Origin: Thermoplasmata archaeon
GTDB lineage: Archaea > Thermoplasmatota > DTKX01 > VGTL01
Assembly (NCBI GenBank): GCA_038851035.1
Contig: JAWCLH010000010.1
Span: 1-45,262 of the forward strand
Reading direction: 5' to 3'
DNA: 45,262 nt
Part shown: positions 1 through 8,900 of the stretch, one piece after another
How the letters are laid out: each line of letters opens with the position of its first letter
Numbering within the stretch: position 1 is the first letter of the stretch
Program-made: the position numbers and the translations under genes
The notes under the pieces: model-generated
Told to the model about the DNA's origin: nothing
Databases searched by the model: none
The model's input: only the letters and a program-made list of their open reading frames with translations

Positions 1-41
1 AAGGAAGAAAAGAAAAAAGAAAAAAGGGCGGCGGAAACCGC
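1..41 (-). terminator. Terminator after the pilin gene
   Basis: Read on the minus strand, the bases just after the pilin stop codon form a short hairpin (GCGG-TTT-CCGC, plus-strand 31-41). This is followed by a long pyrimidine run rich in T (plus-strand 1-27 is almost all A and G). T-runs downstream of genes terminate archaeal RNA polymerase, so this is a good candidate end of the pilin transcript. Confidence 0.6.
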
Positions 42-497
42 TCAGCTCGGCAGCTCCTTGATGGTGCCGATTATGGTATCTCCTATCAGGAACTGTATCT
101 TGTCCCCGGCCACACAACCATTTGCACCTGACTGGGCCTTCAGCAGAATCGTGTCTCCGGCGTCGAGCTTGGTGTCGCCGTTGTTGTCGTTCCATTTCGC
201 ATTGGCCGGAGTGAGAGCATTCACTTTCTCACTCCATCGGGCGGCACCGGTAGTTGGGTCGATGCACTGCAGCGTCACCGTCGAGGCGGTTTTCTTGCCC
301 GAGGTGATGTCCACCAGCCAGTCGTTCCCGCTCTTCGTCACCCTCAAGCCGATGCTCGTCTCCACCTCGCCCCCCCCGGAGGGGAGGGTCTGGAGGTAGA
401 CCACCAGCACTCCCGCGAGCACCACCGTTATCGCGACCATCAGGATGGTCGCAATGACCGGCGATACCGCTTCGTCCTTCCTTCCAAACCTCTTCAT
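42..497 (-). CDS. Archaeal type IV pilin-like protein
   Basis: A 151-residue prepilin-like secreted subunit. The N-terminus has a short basic stretch followed by the DEAVSPVIATILMVAITVVL signature of the archaeal type IV pilin N-terminal family (residues 8-27). In this family a class III signal peptidase cuts just before the hydrophobic helix, and the helix then packs the pilus core. The rest (about residues 40-151) is a hydrophilic beta-rich head with two Cys (in QCIDP and NGCVAG) that might form a disulfide. The ATG has a good Shine-Dalgarno (AGGAGG, plus-strand 505-510). No assembly ATPase or membrane platform gene lies nearby, so it is probably an orphan pilin using machinery coded elsewhere. 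Adhesin, pilus subunit or pseudopilin cannot be told apart here. Confidence 0.85.
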   Translation of the reverse strand: MKRFGRKDEAVSPVIATILMVAITVVLAGVLVVYLQTLPSGGGEVETSIGLRVTKSGNDWLVDITSGKKTASTVTLQCIDPTTGAARWSEKVNALTPANAKWNDNNGDTKLDAGDTILLKAQSGANGCVAGDKIQFLIGDTIIGTIKELPS

Positions 498-511
498 GTT
501 TTGTCCTCCTT

Positions 512-528
512 GCGCGGAACCTCCGCGC
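512..528 (-). promoter_or_regulatory. Perfect hairpin in the pilin leader
   Basis: The bases form a perfect inverted repeat with a 7-bp stem and 3-base loop (gcgcgga-acc-tccgcgc) directly next to the pilin Shine-Dalgarno at 505-510. In the mRNA it would sit at the 5' side of the ribosome binding site. It could control translation or protect the 5' end, but no regulator is visible. Confidence 0.4.
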
Positions 529-549
529 TTAATCGCGATTATGAAAATG

Positions 550-563
550 GTTTATATATAAAC
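550..563 (-). promoter_or_regulatory. TATA box of the pilin gene
   Basis: The sequence gtttatatataaac is a perfect 14-base palindrome with a consensus archaeal TATA element. It lies about 60 bases before the pilin ATG, giving a leader of roughly 30-35 bases that contains the hairpin at 512-528 and the ribosome binding site. Because it is symmetric it could also fire toward the right, but no plus-strand gene starts there. Confidence 0.65.
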
Positions 564-634
564 ATTATTAATAGCACTTCGACAACTGCCGTAGCAGGGC
601 ATCATTTATCAACGATTCTTTATATGCTTTTCGG

Positions 635-1222
635 CTAACCCGCGGGCTTCTTCCCCTCGGTGTCGGCCTTGACGACGACGGTCTCGTCGCAGATCAGCCG
701 GGCCATGTTCTCCAGCTCCTCGGGGGTCTGGCCCGAGACCGTCAGGACGAGGCTCCTGACGCCCTTCCCCCTCATGTGGTTGACGAAGATGTGGACGAAC
801 TCAGACAAGAGGGAGGGGTCATTGTGCATCGCGAGACTGCTCAGGGAGTCTAGGAATACGAGCCCTTTTGCCCCCCCCAGCCTCCTGAGCCAGACCTCGA
901 CCTTGAGCATTATCGACTCCAGCATCGTGGGGCTCTCGAGGAATATCGTCTTTGGATTCTCCGTCGCCGAGCCTACCATCATCGAAATGGCGTCCACAAA
1001 ATAGAGCTCGTCCGTCTTGACACCCTCGCCCGCGAGCTGCTCCACAACCACGCGGGCCGGGACGGTCGATGTCACATAGATGCACTTCAAAGAGCTCTCG
1101 GACGCAAACGAAACCACGGCCTTTATTACCGGAAGATAGTTGTCTAGGTCCGTCACGAGCGAGACCGCGGCCCCGTCCGGCATTGAGGCCAGCTGCTTCC
1201 TCAGCTCCTCCTCAGCACCCAT
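635..1222 (-). CDS. RecA/KaiC-fold protein lacking a Walker A motif
   Basis: A 195-residue soluble protein with the layout of a KaiC/RAD55-type domain. It has alternating hydrophobic strands and helices, a strand ending in LVFLDSLSSL (residues 121-130) matching a Walker B strand, and a following segment on relaying through a C-terminal SLVLTVSG strand. Where a P-loop should be (residues 18-28, AAVSLVTDLDN) there is no GxxGxGK[ST], so it is unlikely to hydrolyse ATP. Such degenerate domains are common in archaea as partners of active KaiC-like ATPases; two active ones occur further along (5103 and 14527). The ATG has no Shine-Dalgarno but has a TATA-like element about 35 bases upstream (1253-1261), consistent with a very short leader. 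The function is unknown. Confidence 0.7.
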   Translation of the reverse strand: MGAEEELRKQLASMPDGAAVSLVTDLDNYLPVIKAVVSFASESSLKCIYVTSTVPARVVVEQLAGEGVKTDELYFVDAISMMVGSATENPKTIFLESPTMLESIMLKVEVWLRRLGGAKGLVFLDSLSSLAMHNDPSLLSEFVHIFVNHMRGKGVRSLVLTVSGQTPEELENMARLICDETVVVKADTEGKKPAG

Positions 1223-1252
1223 TACAAGCGCCGTCTGGAGTAAGGTCTGGAG

Positions 1253-1261
1253 TATTTAAAT
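1253..1261 (-). promoter_or_regulatory. TATA box for the P-loop-less KaiC-fold gene
   Basis: The sequence tatttaaat is centred about 35 bases before the ATG at 1222, and no Shine-Dalgarno is seen between them. It lies between this gene and trkH (stop at 1283), so the downstream gene can be expressed apart from the trk operon. Confidence 0.45.
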
Positions 1262-1282
1262 GGCTTTCGGAGACGCGCCCAA

Positions 1283-2743
1283 CTAGTGCTTGTAAGCGCT
1301 GGGGGAGAGTAGCAGGAGCGCCGGGTAGATCTCCAGCCTCCCCATCCACATTGCGAAGCACATCAGTAGCTTCCCTGCGGCGTGGAGGGGTGCGTAGCTC
1401 GCCGTCGGGCCATAGGCGCCGAGTGCTGGGCCGACGTTTCCCAGCGATGAGGCCGAGGTCGAGAGGGCCTCGACCAGTCCCATTCCGGCCAGTCCCAGCC
1501 CGAGGGCTATGGCGAAGAAAGCGGTCACGTAGACGAAAAAGTAGGCGACCACGTTCCTCATCACCTCGGTCGGAATCGGTCTCCCGCCGATGCTCAAGGG
1601 AATCACAGCGCGCGGGTGAATCGCCTTGTACAGCTCCCTCTTGACCATCTTCAGCAGGACGATGAATCGAATCACCTTCAGCGCCCCGGTCGTCGAGCCG
1701 GAGCAGGCGCCGACGAGCATCAGGAAGAGGAGGAGGAGCTGGACGGTTGCGGGCCAAGCGGCGTAGTCCGCCGTGGTGAAGCCTGTGGTTGTGAGTATAG
1801 AGACCACCTGGAACGTGGCGTGGCCCCCGAGCTCCCTGTATGTGGAGTAGTCCCCGCTCTGAATGGCGAGCATCACAGCGGTGACGGCGCTGGCCGAGGC
1901 GATGAGAATCAGGTAGCCCAGAAGCTCGGGGTTCCGGAGAGCGCTTCGTGCCTTCCCGCTCAGGAATTGATAGTGCAGGACGAAGTTGGTCCCGCCTATC
2001 ACCATAAATAGCGTGACGACCGCTCCTATCAGTGGGCTTGAGTTGAACGCGGCGAGACCGGCTGACCTCGTGGAGAAGCCGCCCGTGGAGAGTGTGGAGA
2101 AGCTGTGGCACACGGCCTCGAACGGGTCCATTCCGGCGAGCCAGAGGAGGAGCGTCTCGAGGGCGACGAAGCCGAGATAGATGGTCCAGAGCGTGCCCGC
2201 GATCTGGCGCATGGTGGGCCGAATTCTGAAGCTCGTGAGGGCGAAGGCCTCGGCCCTGAATAGCTGGGTCGAGCCGCCGACGAGGCGAGAGAGGACAACC
2301 ATGGAGAGCACGATGATTCCCATCCCGCCGATCAGCTGGGTCTCGGCCCTCCAGAGTAGGACGCTACGTGGAAGCGCCTCGGGCCGGGGCACCACCGTCG
2401 CGCCCGTCGTCGTAAAGCCCGATGCAGATTCGAAGAAGGCGTCCACTGGGTCTGGGAGTGCGCCGCTCGCCAAGTAGGGCAGGCTGCCGATCCCGGACAC
2501 AACGAGCCATGCGAGTGCGACTGTCACGAAGGCCTCCCTGTCCCTGAGCTCGTCCCCCCTCCTGCCCACGAGCGCAAGCGCCGCGCCGAGGGCGGCCGAG
2601 AACGCAGCCGGGGCGCCGAACTCGAGCGCCAGCTCCCCAACCGGCTCGCCGGAGCGGAAGCCTAGGAGGGCTGGGGGAATCAGGGAGAGGCTGAATAGCA
2701 CTAGTAGCAGCCCCAGCGCTTTCGCCACCGCCAGAATACGCAT
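1283..2743 (-). CDS. trkH: Trk-type potassium uptake channel subunit TrkH
   Basis: A 486-residue integral membrane protein of the TrkH/KtrB family, the K+-translocating subunit of a Trk system. All four pore-loop filters are recognisable: GFTTTGAT (first), TLSTGGFST (second), TTTGFTTAD (third) and SLGNVGPALG (fourth), each placed between hydrophobic helices. The intramembrane-loop segment GACSGSTTGALK is also present. Length matches bacterial and archaeal TrkH (about 480-490). The ATG follows trkA by only 9 bases, so the two are co-transcribed. TrkH conducts K+ inward, gated by the nucleotide-binding TrkA ring. The C-terminus ends close to the last pore helix, as in other family members. Confidence 0.95.
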   Translation of the reverse strand: MRILAVAKALGLLLVLFSLSLIPPALLGFRSGEPVGELALEFGAPAAFSAALGAALALVGRRGDELRDREAFVTVALAWLVVSGIGSLPYLASGALPDPVDAFFESASGFTTTGATVVPRPEALPRSVLLWRAETQLIGGMGIIVLSMVVLSRLVGGSTQLFRAEAFALTSFRIRPTMRQIAGTLWTIYLGFVALETLLLWLAGMDPFEAVCHSFSTLSTGGFSTRSAGLAAFNSSPLIGAVVTLFMVIGGTNFVLHYQFLSGKARSALRNPELLGYLILIASASAVTAVMLAIQSGDYSTYRELGGHATFQVVSILTTTGFTTADYAAWPATVQLLLLFLMLVGACSGSTTGALKVIRFIVLLKMVKRELYKAIHPRAVIPLSIGGRPIPTEVMRNVVAYFFVYVTAFFAIALGLGLAGMGLVEALSTSASSLGNVGPALGAYGPTASYAPLHAAGKLLMCFAMWMGRLEIYPALLLLSPSAYKH

Positions 2744-2752
2744 GCTCCGCCC

Positions 2753-4120
2753 TCAGAGAACCGCCTGGGCCAGCTTCGGAACCACGCTGGTCCTGACAAA
2801 CACAATCAGTCGGTCACCGGGGAGGATGCGCTCGTCGCCCCGCGGTATGATCGTCTGGCTGTTCCGGACTATCGCGGCCACGATGGCGTTTTTTGGTAGG
2901 CCCGCCCTTCGAATGGTTTTGCCGGCAGCCTTGGAGGTCTCACCGACCTCGAGCTCGAGCACGCGCGCGTTGCCGTGGTGGAGGACGTATAGCGACGCAA
3001 GCCCTTTCTTGAAGTGGACGTGCTGCAGGATGGCGTTCATCGTCGCGATCGTGGGGGAGACGGCGATGTCCACGCCGGCCTCGTGGAGGGTGGTCTTGAG
3101 CTCCGGGTTGTAAACCACCGCCACAGTAACCTTGACGCCGTGCTGCTTGGCGATAACGCAGCTCAGGGTGTTCAGGTCCTCGCGCGCGGTGGCTCCGATG
3201 AAGGCGTCGGCCTCCCCCAGCTCCTCCTCTTTAATCACATCACTGTCAGTCGGGTCGCCCTGGATGCAGAGGGTGCTGGAGAGCCCCTCGGAAGCGAGCC
3301 TGCAGGCCTGCTCGCTCGGGTCCACCAGCACAACGTCCATCAGCTTCTCGAGGCCCTGCGCGATGTGGCGCCCGATGCGGGTCGCACCCGCGACAACCAC
3401 CTTCTCAGCCCTCTCCTTTCTCGTCACTGCTTGGGGGTAGCCGAAAAGCTCCGCCACCACGGGCACGTCGTCCCTTCGACCAACTATCGTTATCACCTCG
3501 TCCCTCGGGTGGATGACCTCGGAGCCGTCCGGGATGATGGTCTCGCGACCCCGGAATATCGCAACGATATTGGTCTGGGGGGGAAGGGAGAGGTCCCGAA
3601 TCGCCACACCGACCGCGGGAGCGTCGGCCCTTATGCGCGACTCGAGCATCTGGACCTGCCCCTGTGCCAGAGAGTCTGTGTCTAGCAGGGTTGGGGTCAG
3701 GAAGATTCTAGAGACTCGCGACGATGTGGCGAGGTCGGGGCTGACGGCGACGTTGACGCCCAGCGAGCGCTCCAGTGCGGAGGAAATCGGCTCGTCTATA
3801 TAGTCGGGACTATTGACGCGCGCTATAGTGCGCGCGCCGTGGGCGTGGGCAAGAGCAGATGAAACGAGGTTTACCTCGTCACTGTTTGTGACAGCGATGT
3901 ACACGTCAGCCTTTCTGATGCCCGCCTCCTCGAGCTTGGCGGGGCTGGCGGCGTTGCCCCTGACGATGAGCGCGTCTATCGACGCTATTCTGTCGGCGGC
4001 GGTCTCGTCCCTCTCGATTATCGCCAGCTCGTGGCCCTGCTGCTCTAGCGACCTCGCGATGTACTGGCCGACCTGTCCCGCACCGCCTATGATAACGTAC
4101 ACACCATCGGAATGCCCCAT
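2753..4120 (-). CDS. trkA: Trk system regulatory protein TrkA (two RCK units)
   Basis: A cytoplasmic NAD(H)-binding regulator that gates TrkH. With the ATG at 4120 it has 455 residues and contains two full TrkA_N plus TrkA_C units, like the double TrkA of E. coli. The first Rossmann motif is GGAGQVG at residues 12-18, and a second nucleotide-binding strand (VVVAGATRIGRHIA) begins near residue 230. The two TrkA_C beta domains lie near residues 150-220 and 375-450. An in-frame TTG at 4147 would add nine residues (MLSKHLNLS), but those overlap an upstream repeat and TATA-like bases, so the ATG is preferred. It is the first gene of the trkA-trkH operon. Confidence 0.93.
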   Translation of the reverse strand: MGHSDGVYVIIGGAGQVGQYIARSLEQQGHELAIIERDETAADRIASIDALIVRGNAASPAKLEEAGIRKADVYIAVTNSDEVNLVSSALAHAHGARTIARVNSPDYIDEPISSALERSLGVNVAVSPDLATSSRVSRIFLTPTLLDTDSLAQGQVQMLESRIRADAPAVGVAIRDLSLPPQTNIVAIFRGRETIIPDGSEVIHPRDEVITIVGRRDDVPVVAELFGYPQAVTRKERAEKVVVAGATRIGRHIAQGLEKLMDVVLVDPSEQACRLASEGLSSTLCIQGDPTDSDVIKEEELGEADAFIGATAREDLNTLSCVIAKQHGVKVTVAVVYNPELKTTLHEAGVDIAVSPTIATMNAILQHVHFKKGLASLYVLHHGNARVLELEVGETSKAAGKTIRRAGLPKNAIVAAIVRNSQTIIPRGDERILPGDRLIVFVRTSVVPKLAQAVL

Positions 4121-4140
4121 GGACAGATTTAAATGTTTTG

Positions 4141-4168
4141 ACAGCAAATATTCTACAGCAAATATTCT
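4141..4168. repeat. Two tandem 14-base repeats upstream of trkA
   Basis: Two perfect, directly adjacent copies of acagcaaatattct (4141-4154 and 4155-4168) lie in the 89-base gap between the divergent trkA and zinc-finger genes. The first copy falls where the trkA TATA element would be expected (20-35 bases before the ATG at 4120). The placement suggests an operator or a doubled promoter element, possibly for potassium-responsive control; this is inference. Confidence 0.55.
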
Positions 4169-4173
4169 ATATC

Positions 4174-4182
4174 AATATATAC
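4174..4182 (+). promoter_or_regulatory. TATA box for the zinc-finger gene
   Basis: The sequence aatatatac is centred about 32 bases before the ATG at 4210. A weak Shine-Dalgarno (gagg near 4197) also precedes the start. Confidence 0.45.
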
Positions 4183-4209
4183 ATAGATGATAAAGTGAGG
4201 AAGTAAAGT

Positions 4210-4845
4210 ATGGGCGCGGAGAAAGGGCCCCGGGCGCGGGGGAGCGGAGTGCTGGAGACGCCGGGGGGAATATACCTCAAGTGCCCGGAGTGCGGTAGGG
4301 ATGTCCTGCATGAGGTGCTGAAGGGGAGGGCTCGCCGCCGCGGCGGCGGGATCAGGCTGGATGCGCTCGTGAAGTGCGGGCGCTGCGGCTGCGTCAGGAG
4401 GGCGGAGGTCAGGGAGGAGGCCGAGAGGATGGTTCCGGCGGTGCTCAGCGACGCCGGCGCCTCGGAGCGCAGGAAGGTCCCGCTCGACCCCTCTGCCTCC
4501 GTCTCGGTGGGCGACGAGCTTGTCGTCGACGGTCTGAGGTGCCTAGTAACCTCGATCGAGGCCGGGGGAGCGAGGAGGAGCTCGGCCAAGGTCCCGGAGA
4601 TCTGCACCCTCTGGCTGAAGAGGTTCGACAGGGTCAGGGTGAGGGTCTCGGTGAACGCGGGCCGGAGGACTCTACCGCGCGAGTTCTGGGCACCTCCCGA
4701 AAAGGAGGTTGCGATTGGCGATGTCGTTGAGGCCGGGGGCGCGAGGGTGCTGGTCCACTCGATGAGCGTGGGCGGGAGGAAGCTCAGGAAGGGCTCTGCT
4801 AAAGCCCGCGATATCGTGAGAATCTACGGCCGGGAGGTCGAGTAG
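4210..4845 (+). CDS. Archaeal zinc-finger protein, HVO_0476-like
   Basis: A 211-residue soluble protein. Near the N-terminus there is a zinc ribbon: CPEC at residues 25-28 and a second CGRCGC knuckle about 30 residues later, separated by a basic loop. The remainder is two similar beta-rich halves with the repeated pattern VGDEL/IGDVV...SIEAGGARRSSAK / SMSVGGRKLRKGSAK, suggesting an internal duplication. The layout matches the archaeal HVO_0476/COG1326 zinc-finger family, whose role is not established; nucleic-acid or ribosome association is often assumed. It is transcribed divergently from trkA. The assignment rests on motif layout and is moderately sure. Confidence 0.75.
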   Translation: MGAEKGPRARGSGVLETPGGIYLKCPECGRDVLHEVLKGRARRRGGGIRLDALVKCGRCGCVRRAEVREEAERMVPAVLSDAGASERRKVPLDPSASVSVGDELVVDGLRCLVTSIEAGGARRSSAKVPEICTLWLKRFDRVRVRVSVNAGRRTLPREFWAPPEKEVAIGDVVEAGGARVLVHSMSVGGRKLRKGSAKARDIVRIYGREVE

Positions 4846-5016
4846 TGCTCCCGGGGCGGGAAGCTCGCGCCGCCCGGAGTTGGAGGACCCGCCGGTGCTG
4901 TGCCGGAATGGGTCGGAGTACCTTCGAGCCCGGGGAGCCGGCTCGGGAGCGGGGAAATCTCGCTTCGCTCGATATCCACTCGATCCGTAAAAGACGCATG
5001 AAAAATCCATAAAATA

Positions 5017-5025
5017 TTTTTATAG
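5017..5025 (+). promoter_or_regulatory. TATA box for the KaiC-like/DUF835 operon
   Basis: The AT-rich tract aaaatatttttatagatata (5011-5030) is the only TATA-like element in the GC-rich 257-base gap after the zinc-finger gene. It predicts a leader of about 50 bases before the ATG at 5103. Nothing else recognisable lies in 4846-5010. Confidence 0.5.
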
Positions 5026-5102
5026 ATATAGTCGCATACACAGATGCCGGCGGGAAACGGGATGATTCGCGGCGCGGGTCCGGTGGAGCGGGGGGTTTGC
5101 GC

Positions 5103-5933
5103 ATGATCGAGCGGGTCAAGACCGGCGTCGATGGCTTGGACGAGCTTACCGGCGGGGGCCTCCCCGCAGGCGCTGTGACTCTCGTGAGTGGCCCCGCGGG
5201 CAGCGGGAAGAGCCTCCTGTGCCTCCATTTCGCCTGCCAGGGCGCGGTGCGAGAGGGCGAACCAGCTCTCTACATCTCACTGGAAGAGAGCTCGGAGAGC
5301 ATCTCCCGGGCCCTCTCGTGCTACAAAATCTGCGAGCGCTCCCCGTTTGAAAACGGCAGGCTCACCATAATGGACATGGGCTGGCTGCGGAAGAGGCTCA
5401 TCGAGGGCGGGCCGGGATTGGGGCTGGCCAGGCTCGAGAGCATCTGGAAAGAGGGGAGGTCCTACTTGGTCAGCACCGACTGGATGAGGGAGGAGGCGCA
5501 GGTCGAGAGCGAGCTCGAGGCGGGCATGGTCGGCTTCAGGACGCTGGAGGCCGCCATTGACCACTTCTCCTCGGAGAATGGGATGAAGAGGCTGGTCATC
5601 GACTCGATAGCCGCGGTAGGCCTCTACTACCTCAGGCCCGAGGAGCTCAGGAGGGAGCTCTTCAGGTTCGGCAGGTTCCTGAGGGACAGGGGGGTCTCCT
5701 CGATGGTTGTCACCGAATCCCCTAGCCCGGCCCACGGCCAGACCAGGTACGGCATCGAGCACTTCATCGCCGACACCCACATCGTCCTGGGCATCAGGAC
5801 CCTCAGGGGCGAGTCGAGGAGGACGATTCAGGTGCAGAAGATGCGCTTCGGTACCCACGACAGTGGTATCCATCCCTTCACGATAACCGAAAGGGGAATC
5901 GAGATCAACACGAGGGAGTATATCAGGTATTGA
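5103..5933 (+). CDS. KaiC-like RecA-superfamily ATPase, single domain
   Basis: A 276-residue soluble ATPase of the KaiC/RAD55 (COG0467) group. The P-loop GPAGSGKS is at residues 30-37, the paired acidic residues YISLEES at 58-64, and the Walker B strand RLVIDSIAA at 163-171. A C-terminal segment (RRTIQVQKMRFGTHDSG) resembles the R-K-RG-type ending of KaiC domains. The ATG at 5103 is chosen over an in-frame TTG six bases earlier. The stop is 13 bases before the giant DUF835 protein, which has its own GGAGG, so the two form an operon and probably act together. KaiC-like proteins often act as ATP-driven switches in signal transduction; the partner here is a membrane protein with a large cytoplasmic region. 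The precise role is unknown. Confidence 0.88.
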   Translation: MIERVKTGVDGLDELTGGGLPAGAVTLVSGPAGSGKSLLCLHFACQGAVREGEPALYISLEESSESISRALSCYKICERSPFENGRLTIMDMGWLRKRLIEGGPGLGLARLESIWKEGRSYLVSTDWMREEAQVESELEAGMVGFRTLEAAIDHFSSENGMKRLVIDSIAAVGLYYLRPEELRRELFRFGRFLRDRGVSSMVVTESPSPAHGQTRYGIEHFIADTHIVLGIRTLRGESRRTIQVQKMRFGTHDSGIHPFTITERGIEINTREYIRY

Positions 5934-5946
5934 GGCGGAGGCCGGG

Positions 5947-8900
5947 ATGAAGTTCGTGCTGGAGCAGGGCGTAACATACCTGGTCAAGGAGCCCAAGCCA
6001 GACAGCTCCTTCTCCCTCTTCTCATCGCTGGTGAAGGGGGGCGCGCGTGGGTTCTGTATAACTCGCGTTCACCCCAAAAGAATACGCAAGAAGTACGAGC
6101 TTGGAGACACCCAGATGCTCTGGATAACCACGAGCGAGATCCCCGACGAGAGGTGCGTGCACCCGTCGGACCTCGCAAAGCTCAACATAGCGATAAGCGA
6201 GGCGCTGAAGAACCCGGAGAACCTGGTGATTCTGCTCGAGGGCATAGAGTACTTGATCACATACAATGGCTTCGACTCTATTCTGCGCTTTGTGCAGAGA
6301 ATCAATGACCTAGTGATGGTGACGGGGTGCAGGTTCATCATAACCCTCGACCCCGCCACGCTCGACACGGGCAGCCTGCACATACTGGAGAGGGATCTGA
6401 TTCCCATAGAGGACCCGAACAAGCTCGAGTTGGCGGCGGGGGCCCCGGAGGCCGCCACGGAGGAGCGAGCGGAGCTTTGGAGGAGGCCCCTCGAAGAGAA
6501 GCTCGTCGGCTGGAGGCAGAAGGGCTTCTCTACCGAGGCGCTGGAGAGGGCGCTCGAGGCCGGGAGGGAGGAGGCCCTGAAGGCCTTCGAGCAGTTCGAG
6601 GCCTCCGTGGCGCGGGCCGAGGCTATAGAGAGGGAGCTCAGGGCGATGGACTTGACTGGTCTCGAGGCCGAGGCCGATAGGGTCCGGGCGAAGCTCCGCA
6701 ACCCGGCGACGGTCAAGGAGGCCGAGGACGAGTTCCTGGTTCTGCAGATATCGCTCGAGAGGAGGAGGAAAGAGGAGCAGAGGCGGAGGGCGGAGGAACA
6801 GCGCCTGAGGGAGGCGATCGAGGCTCGGATAAAGGAGTGGGGGGAGCAGGGTTATGACGTATCGCCCCTCAAGGCGCTATCCGGAGCGCCCTACGAGGAG
6901 CTCAGGGCCGAGTTCGAGCGCTTCGAGGCAGCGATTCAGAGGCTCCGGGAGCTCAGGGAGGAGCTCTTGCTTATGGACACCACGGGCTTCGAGGGAGAGG
7001 TCGAGGCGATAAAATCGCGCTTGATGTCGCCCGCGCGTGTGAGCGAGCTCGAGGATGACATCTTCAGGCTGAAAATACTCATCGAGAGGCACAGGAAGGA
7101 GGAGAGGAGGAGGAAGGAGGAGGAGGAGCGCGCCCGGGCCGAGCTTGCGTCGAAGATAGAGGCCTGGAAGGCGGAGGGGTTCGACGTCTCGGGGCTGCAG
7201 GGGTGGGAAGGTTGGCCACTGGAGAGGGCCAGGGAGGCAGTCGCGGCCTTCGAGAGGGACGTGGCTGAGCTGAAGAGGCTCGAGGGAGAGTTGGCCCTCC
7301 TCCCCCTGAAGGATGCGGATGCCGAGCGGGCGAGGCTGATGCCCCTCCTCAGGCACGTCTCCAAACTCAAGGAGGCGCGCGCGGAGCTGGCCCGTCTCAG
7401 GAGCATGGTCGAGAAGAGCGGGGAGGAGCTACAGCGGGAGGAGTACCTGAGGAAGATAGAGGAGTGGCGCGCACTCGGCTACAATGTCGAGAGGCTGAAA
7501 GAGCTCGAGAAGGGGGACCTGGCGGCGCTGCAGAAGGAGTTCGTTGTGTTCAAGATTCGGGTCCACAGGCTCAACGAGCTGAAGGGCGAGCTTGGTCTCA
7601 TAGACACCACAGGCTTAGAGGCCGAGGTGGCAGCGCTCGAGCCGCTGTTCAGGGACGTGAACAAAATTCCTGAGCTGGAGGCGAAGCTCACCGAGCTGAG
7701 GCTGAGGGCGAGGGCCCGGCTCGAGGAGGCCCGGATTAAAAAGGAGGAGGTGGCGAGGCTCAAGTCGGAGCTCGTCGAGAAGATGTCGGTCTGGGCCTCG
7801 CAGGGCTTCTCCGTCAGCAAGCTCGAGGAGCTGATGGAGAGGGAGAGGGACTTGGAGAAACTGAGAGCCGAGTTCGACGCCTTCGAGACTGCCGTTGTCA
7901 GGCTAAGGGAGTTGCGCGCGAGGCTGAGGGCACTCGACACCAAGGGCTTCGAGAAGGAGCTCTCAGAGGTCGAGAGCCTCCTCAACGACCCCGCCAAGGT
8001 CCAGGCGGCCGAGGGTGCGGTCGCGGCTCTCGAGAGGCTCATCGAGACCCGACGCGACGAGGCGAGGAGGCAGGCGGCGGAGGAGGAAAGGTGGAAGAGG
8101 AAGGCTCAGGAGAAGATACAGGCCTGGAAGTCGCGGGGGATACGCGTCGATATGCTGGAGCGGGCCTTGCAGGAGGGCGTCGAGCCCTTCAAAAAGGCCC
8201 TCTCGGACTTCAGCCTTAGGCTGGAGAGGCTCAGGGGGCTGACGGAGGAGTTCAAGACTCTCGACACGAGGGGGCTCGAGACCGAGGCCGAGGCCGTCAA
8301 GGAGAGGCTGGGCGATATAGAGAATGTGGAAGGGGCGGCGTGTGCGCTCGAGGAGCTGAAGGCGAAAATTGCTGAGAGGGAGGAGAGGGAGAGGAGGGAG
8401 AGGGAGGAGCGTAGGCTCGAGAGGGAGGCCTACGCGAAGAAGCTCATTGAATGGGCCTCGAGAGGCCTCGCAGTCGACAGACTTGAGAAAATCATCGATG
8501 GCGACATCGCTCTCGTGAGAGCGGAGTTCGAGAGGTTCGAGAACGGCCTGAAGAGGCTTGAGGAGCTCAGGGCCGCCCTCGCAAAAATGGACGTGTGCGG
8601 ATTTGAGGCCGAGGCGGAGGCGCTCGGGGCGAGGCTCAACCGGCCCGAACTCGCTGACGAGCTCGCGAGGGAATTGGAGGAACTGAGGGAGAGGGTTGAG
8701 AAAAAGAGGAGGGAGGAGGAGGCGAGGCTGGCGGAACTTAGAGCGAGGGTCGACGCGTGGGCGAGGGAGGGCCTACACGTCGAGAGGCTGCGCGAGGCGG
8801 AGAAAAAGGGTCTGGCCGAGCTCGAGGCCTCCGTTGCTGAGTTCGAGAGGGGACTAGCGGAGCTGCGCAGGCTCGAGGAGATGCAGAGGGAACTCAGGGC

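Noticed and set aside
1212-2111. Long minus-strand frame in another phase of trkH
   Set aside because: Arg/Pro/Gly-rich product with no motif, fully overlapped by trkH, which has all family signatures.
4121-4147. In-frame TTG start for trkA adding nine residues
   Set aside because: It overlaps the upstream tandem repeat and TATA-like bases, and the ATG at 4120 fits the family start better.
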